From Pseudarthrobacter sp. MM222 (GTDB lineage: Bacteria > Actinomycetota > Actinomycetes > Actinomycetales > Micrococcaceae), in contig NZ_OX352321.1 of the NCBI RefSeq assembly GCF_947090775.1, positions 1,054,001 through 1,118,000 of the forward strand: DNA of 64,000 nt, given 5' to 3'. Positions within the stretch are counted from its first letter, which is position 1. Each line of letters opens with the position of its first letter. Of this stretch, positions 62,808 to 64,000 are shown piece by piece. The notes below the pieces were generated by a model, which was not told where the DNA came from, did not search any database, and was given only the letters and a program-made list of their open reading frames with translations. Position numbers and translations under genes: made by a program.

Positions 62808-63896
62808 CTAGAGCGCGTAGTCGTATTGCTCGATGAAGCGTGGTGTCGCCCCGAACTGGCTGGCGGCGTTGTTGACCCACGATGGGTCGCGCAGCAATGC
62901 CCGTCCGATAAAGAGTGCGTCGGCGGAGCCCGTCTCGACCAGTTCTGCCGCGTAAGCGGGGTCGGCGATGCGGCCAACTGCTCCGACCGTGATTCCGGCC
63001 TCGGTGCGTACTCGGCGTGCGTACTTTGTCTGGTAGTCCCGGTCGCGGGGAATGGGGACCGAGTCCGTTCCGCCCGAGGAGCAATCGACCAGGTCGATAC
63101 CATGCTCGGTGGCCCAGGTGGCAAGCTTCACGGTGTCCTCAATGGTCCAGGATGACCGGTTGTCGGCGGGGTTCTCTGCGATCCAGTCGGTGGTGGAAAC
63201 CCGGAGGAAGACGGGCCGGTCGTCTGCCCACACTCGGCGGACTGCATCAACGACTTCCAGGACCAGCCGGGCACGATTCTCGAGTGAGCCGCCGTATTCG
63301 TCGGTCCGGAGATTGGAAACGGGGGAGAGGAACGAGTGCAGTAGATAGCCGTGTGCCGCGTGAACTTCTGCCACCTCGAATCCTGCGCTACGGGCGCGCC
63401 GTGCTGCCTGGGAAAATGCCTCCACGACGTCCGATATATCTGCCTGCGTCAGTTCATGCGGGGCAGGGTAGCCGGGAAAGGCGACACCGCTCGGCCCGAC
63501 GGACGGCCAGCCCAGGGCGTCCTTTGCCAGTGGCGCGCCGCCCCGCCACGGACGGTCTACTGAGGCCTTGCGGCCTGCGTGTGCCAGCTGAATCGCGGGC
63601 ACAGCGCCGGCGGCCGAAATGGCGGATGCGAGACGCCGGAAGTCTTCGGTCTGGTCGTTGCTCCAGAGCCCGAGGTCATAAGGCGAAATCCGGCCCTCCG
63701 GGGAGACACCTGTCGCTTCGATCATTACCAGTCCGGCTCCACCGGCTGCACGGGCAACGTAGTGCCCCAGATGGAAGTCCGTCGGCCGGCCCGCCCGTTC
63801 TGGTTCCGGATTGGCGCTGTACGTGCACATTGGCGACATCCATGCCCGGTTGGGTACGGTCAGCCCCCTCAACGTAATTGGATCAAGAACACCCAC
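62808..63896 (-). CDS. NADH:flavin oxidoreductase (Old Yellow Enzyme, YqjM-like)
   Basis: The 362-residue FMN enzyme has PNRAWMSPMCTYSA with the YqjM-type Cys, MIEATGVSPEGRISPYDLGLWSNDQ, AIQLAHAGRKAS, the His-His substrate pair in EVHAAHGYLLHSFLSPVSNLRTDEYGGSLENR, and GRALLRDPSWV. It reduces activated C=C bonds. It starts with GTG 63896 and leads an operon with the NAD(P)-binding protein. The palindrome at 63925-63948 is a likely operator. Confidence 0.92.
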   Translation of the reverse strand: MGVLDPITLRGLTVPNRAWMSPMCTYSANPEPERAGRPTDFHLGHYVARAAGGAGLVMIEATGVSPEGRISPYDLGLWSNDQTEDFRRLASAISAAGAVPAIQLAHAGRKASVDRPWRGGAPLAKDALGWPSVGPSGVAFPGYPAPHELTQADISDVVEAFSQAARRARSAGFEVAEVHAAHGYLLHSFLSPVSNLRTDEYGGSLENRARLVLEVVDAVRRVWADDRPVFLRVSTTDWIAENPADNRSSWTIEDTVKLATWATEHGIDLVDCSSGGTDSVPIPRDRDYQTKYARRVRTEAGITVGAVGRIADPAYAAELVETGSADALFIGRALLRDPSWVNNAASQFGATPRFIEQYDYAL

Positions 63897-63924
63897 AGAT
63901 GTTGTCCCTTCTTGAAGATTATTG

Positions 63925-63948
63925 CGTAGTACGATAACTAACGTACTA
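63925..63948. promoter_or_regulatory. Perfect inverted repeat upstream of the Old Yellow Enzyme gene
   Basis: GTAGTACG at 63925-63932 and CGTACTAC at 63941-63948 are perfect 8-base arms with an 8-base AT-rich spacer, 29 bases before the start on the minus strand. GTAC half-sites recall HxlR or TetR operators. The regulator would lie beyond the right edge or elsewhere. The last 52 bases of the window show nothing else. Confidence 0.55.
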
Positions 63949-64000
63949 CGACAATCACCGTACCATCCTTTGGGGTCCGACCCTGAAATGTCGGTGTGTC

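Overview
This is a high-GC actinobacterial chromosome segment, most likely Micrococcaceae (Arthrobacter, Pseudarthrobacter or a close relative). The evidence is the 16S sequence style, the roughly 3.1 kb 23S with the extra actinobacterial helix, a 16S-23S spacer without tRNA genes, rrn promoters of the TTG(N)-17-TAAAGT kind, and abundant GTG/TTG starts. The window is a chain of small catabolic, redox and regulatory modules flanking one complete rRNA operon. There is no intact mobile element, prophage or CRISPR array, but several decayed genes are present.

Region 1-10 kb: the 5' part of a PrpF-family isomerase gene running off the left edge, its divergent LysR regulator, a flavin monooxygenase gene broken by two frameshifts, and a four-gene module (DUF5058-like membrane protein, second membrane protein, M20 amidohydrolase, double-domain Lrp regulator). 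A RibD-type reductase and a metal-dependent amidohydrolase follow. Region 10-18.6 kb: an HxlR/NmrA-quinone reductase pair, a TfoX-like gene, two convergent HAD hydrolases, a flavin reductase, a maleate-isomerase/organic-acid transporter operon with a divergent IclR regulator, and an acyltransferase. Region 18.6-30 kb: protoglobin, DUF4383 protein, secreted subtilase, a ruined VapBC-like toxin-antitoxin locus, a DUF6226-like protein, AraC plus glyoxalase, cold-shock protein, a SARP/BTAD-like regulator, and a TetR/luciferase-like monooxygenase/F420-type reductase module.

Region 30-40.2 kb: small membrane proteins, PspC, SDR, then an organic-acid locus (MHS-family transporter, D-2-hydroxyacid dehydrogenase, RraA-like aldolase, divergent double-module IclR regulator), a truncated SMR exporter, and an isochorismatase-like hydrolase opposite a GlxA-type regulator. 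Region 40.2-46.8 kb: a decayed monooxygenase tail, then rrs-rrl-rrf with two upstream promoters, visible processing stems and a strong terminator. Region 46.9-64 kb: a secreted two-domain phosphoesterase, an SDR, a SUFU-like protein with a small partner, three tandem PAS-GGDEF-EAL proteins, an IS481-type transposase scar, a methionine aminopeptidase divergent from an apparently leaderless XRE regulator, flotillin with a small partner, an HNH nuclease, a second copy of a small membrane protein family, ArsR, an NAD(P)-binding protein and an Old Yellow Enzyme.

The main themes are regulator-enzyme pairs sharing palindromic divergent promoters, uptake and breakdown of organic acids and amides, flavin/NADPH redox enzymes, and cyclic-di-GMP signalling. 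The best candidates for something undescribed are the two-membrane-protein/M20/Lrp module (3.8-7.8 kb), the MetAP-XRE pair (57.4-58.5 kb), and the duplicated promoter/TfoX segment fused to the monooxygenase gene. Family names were assigned from memory by reading the proteins; no database search was run.
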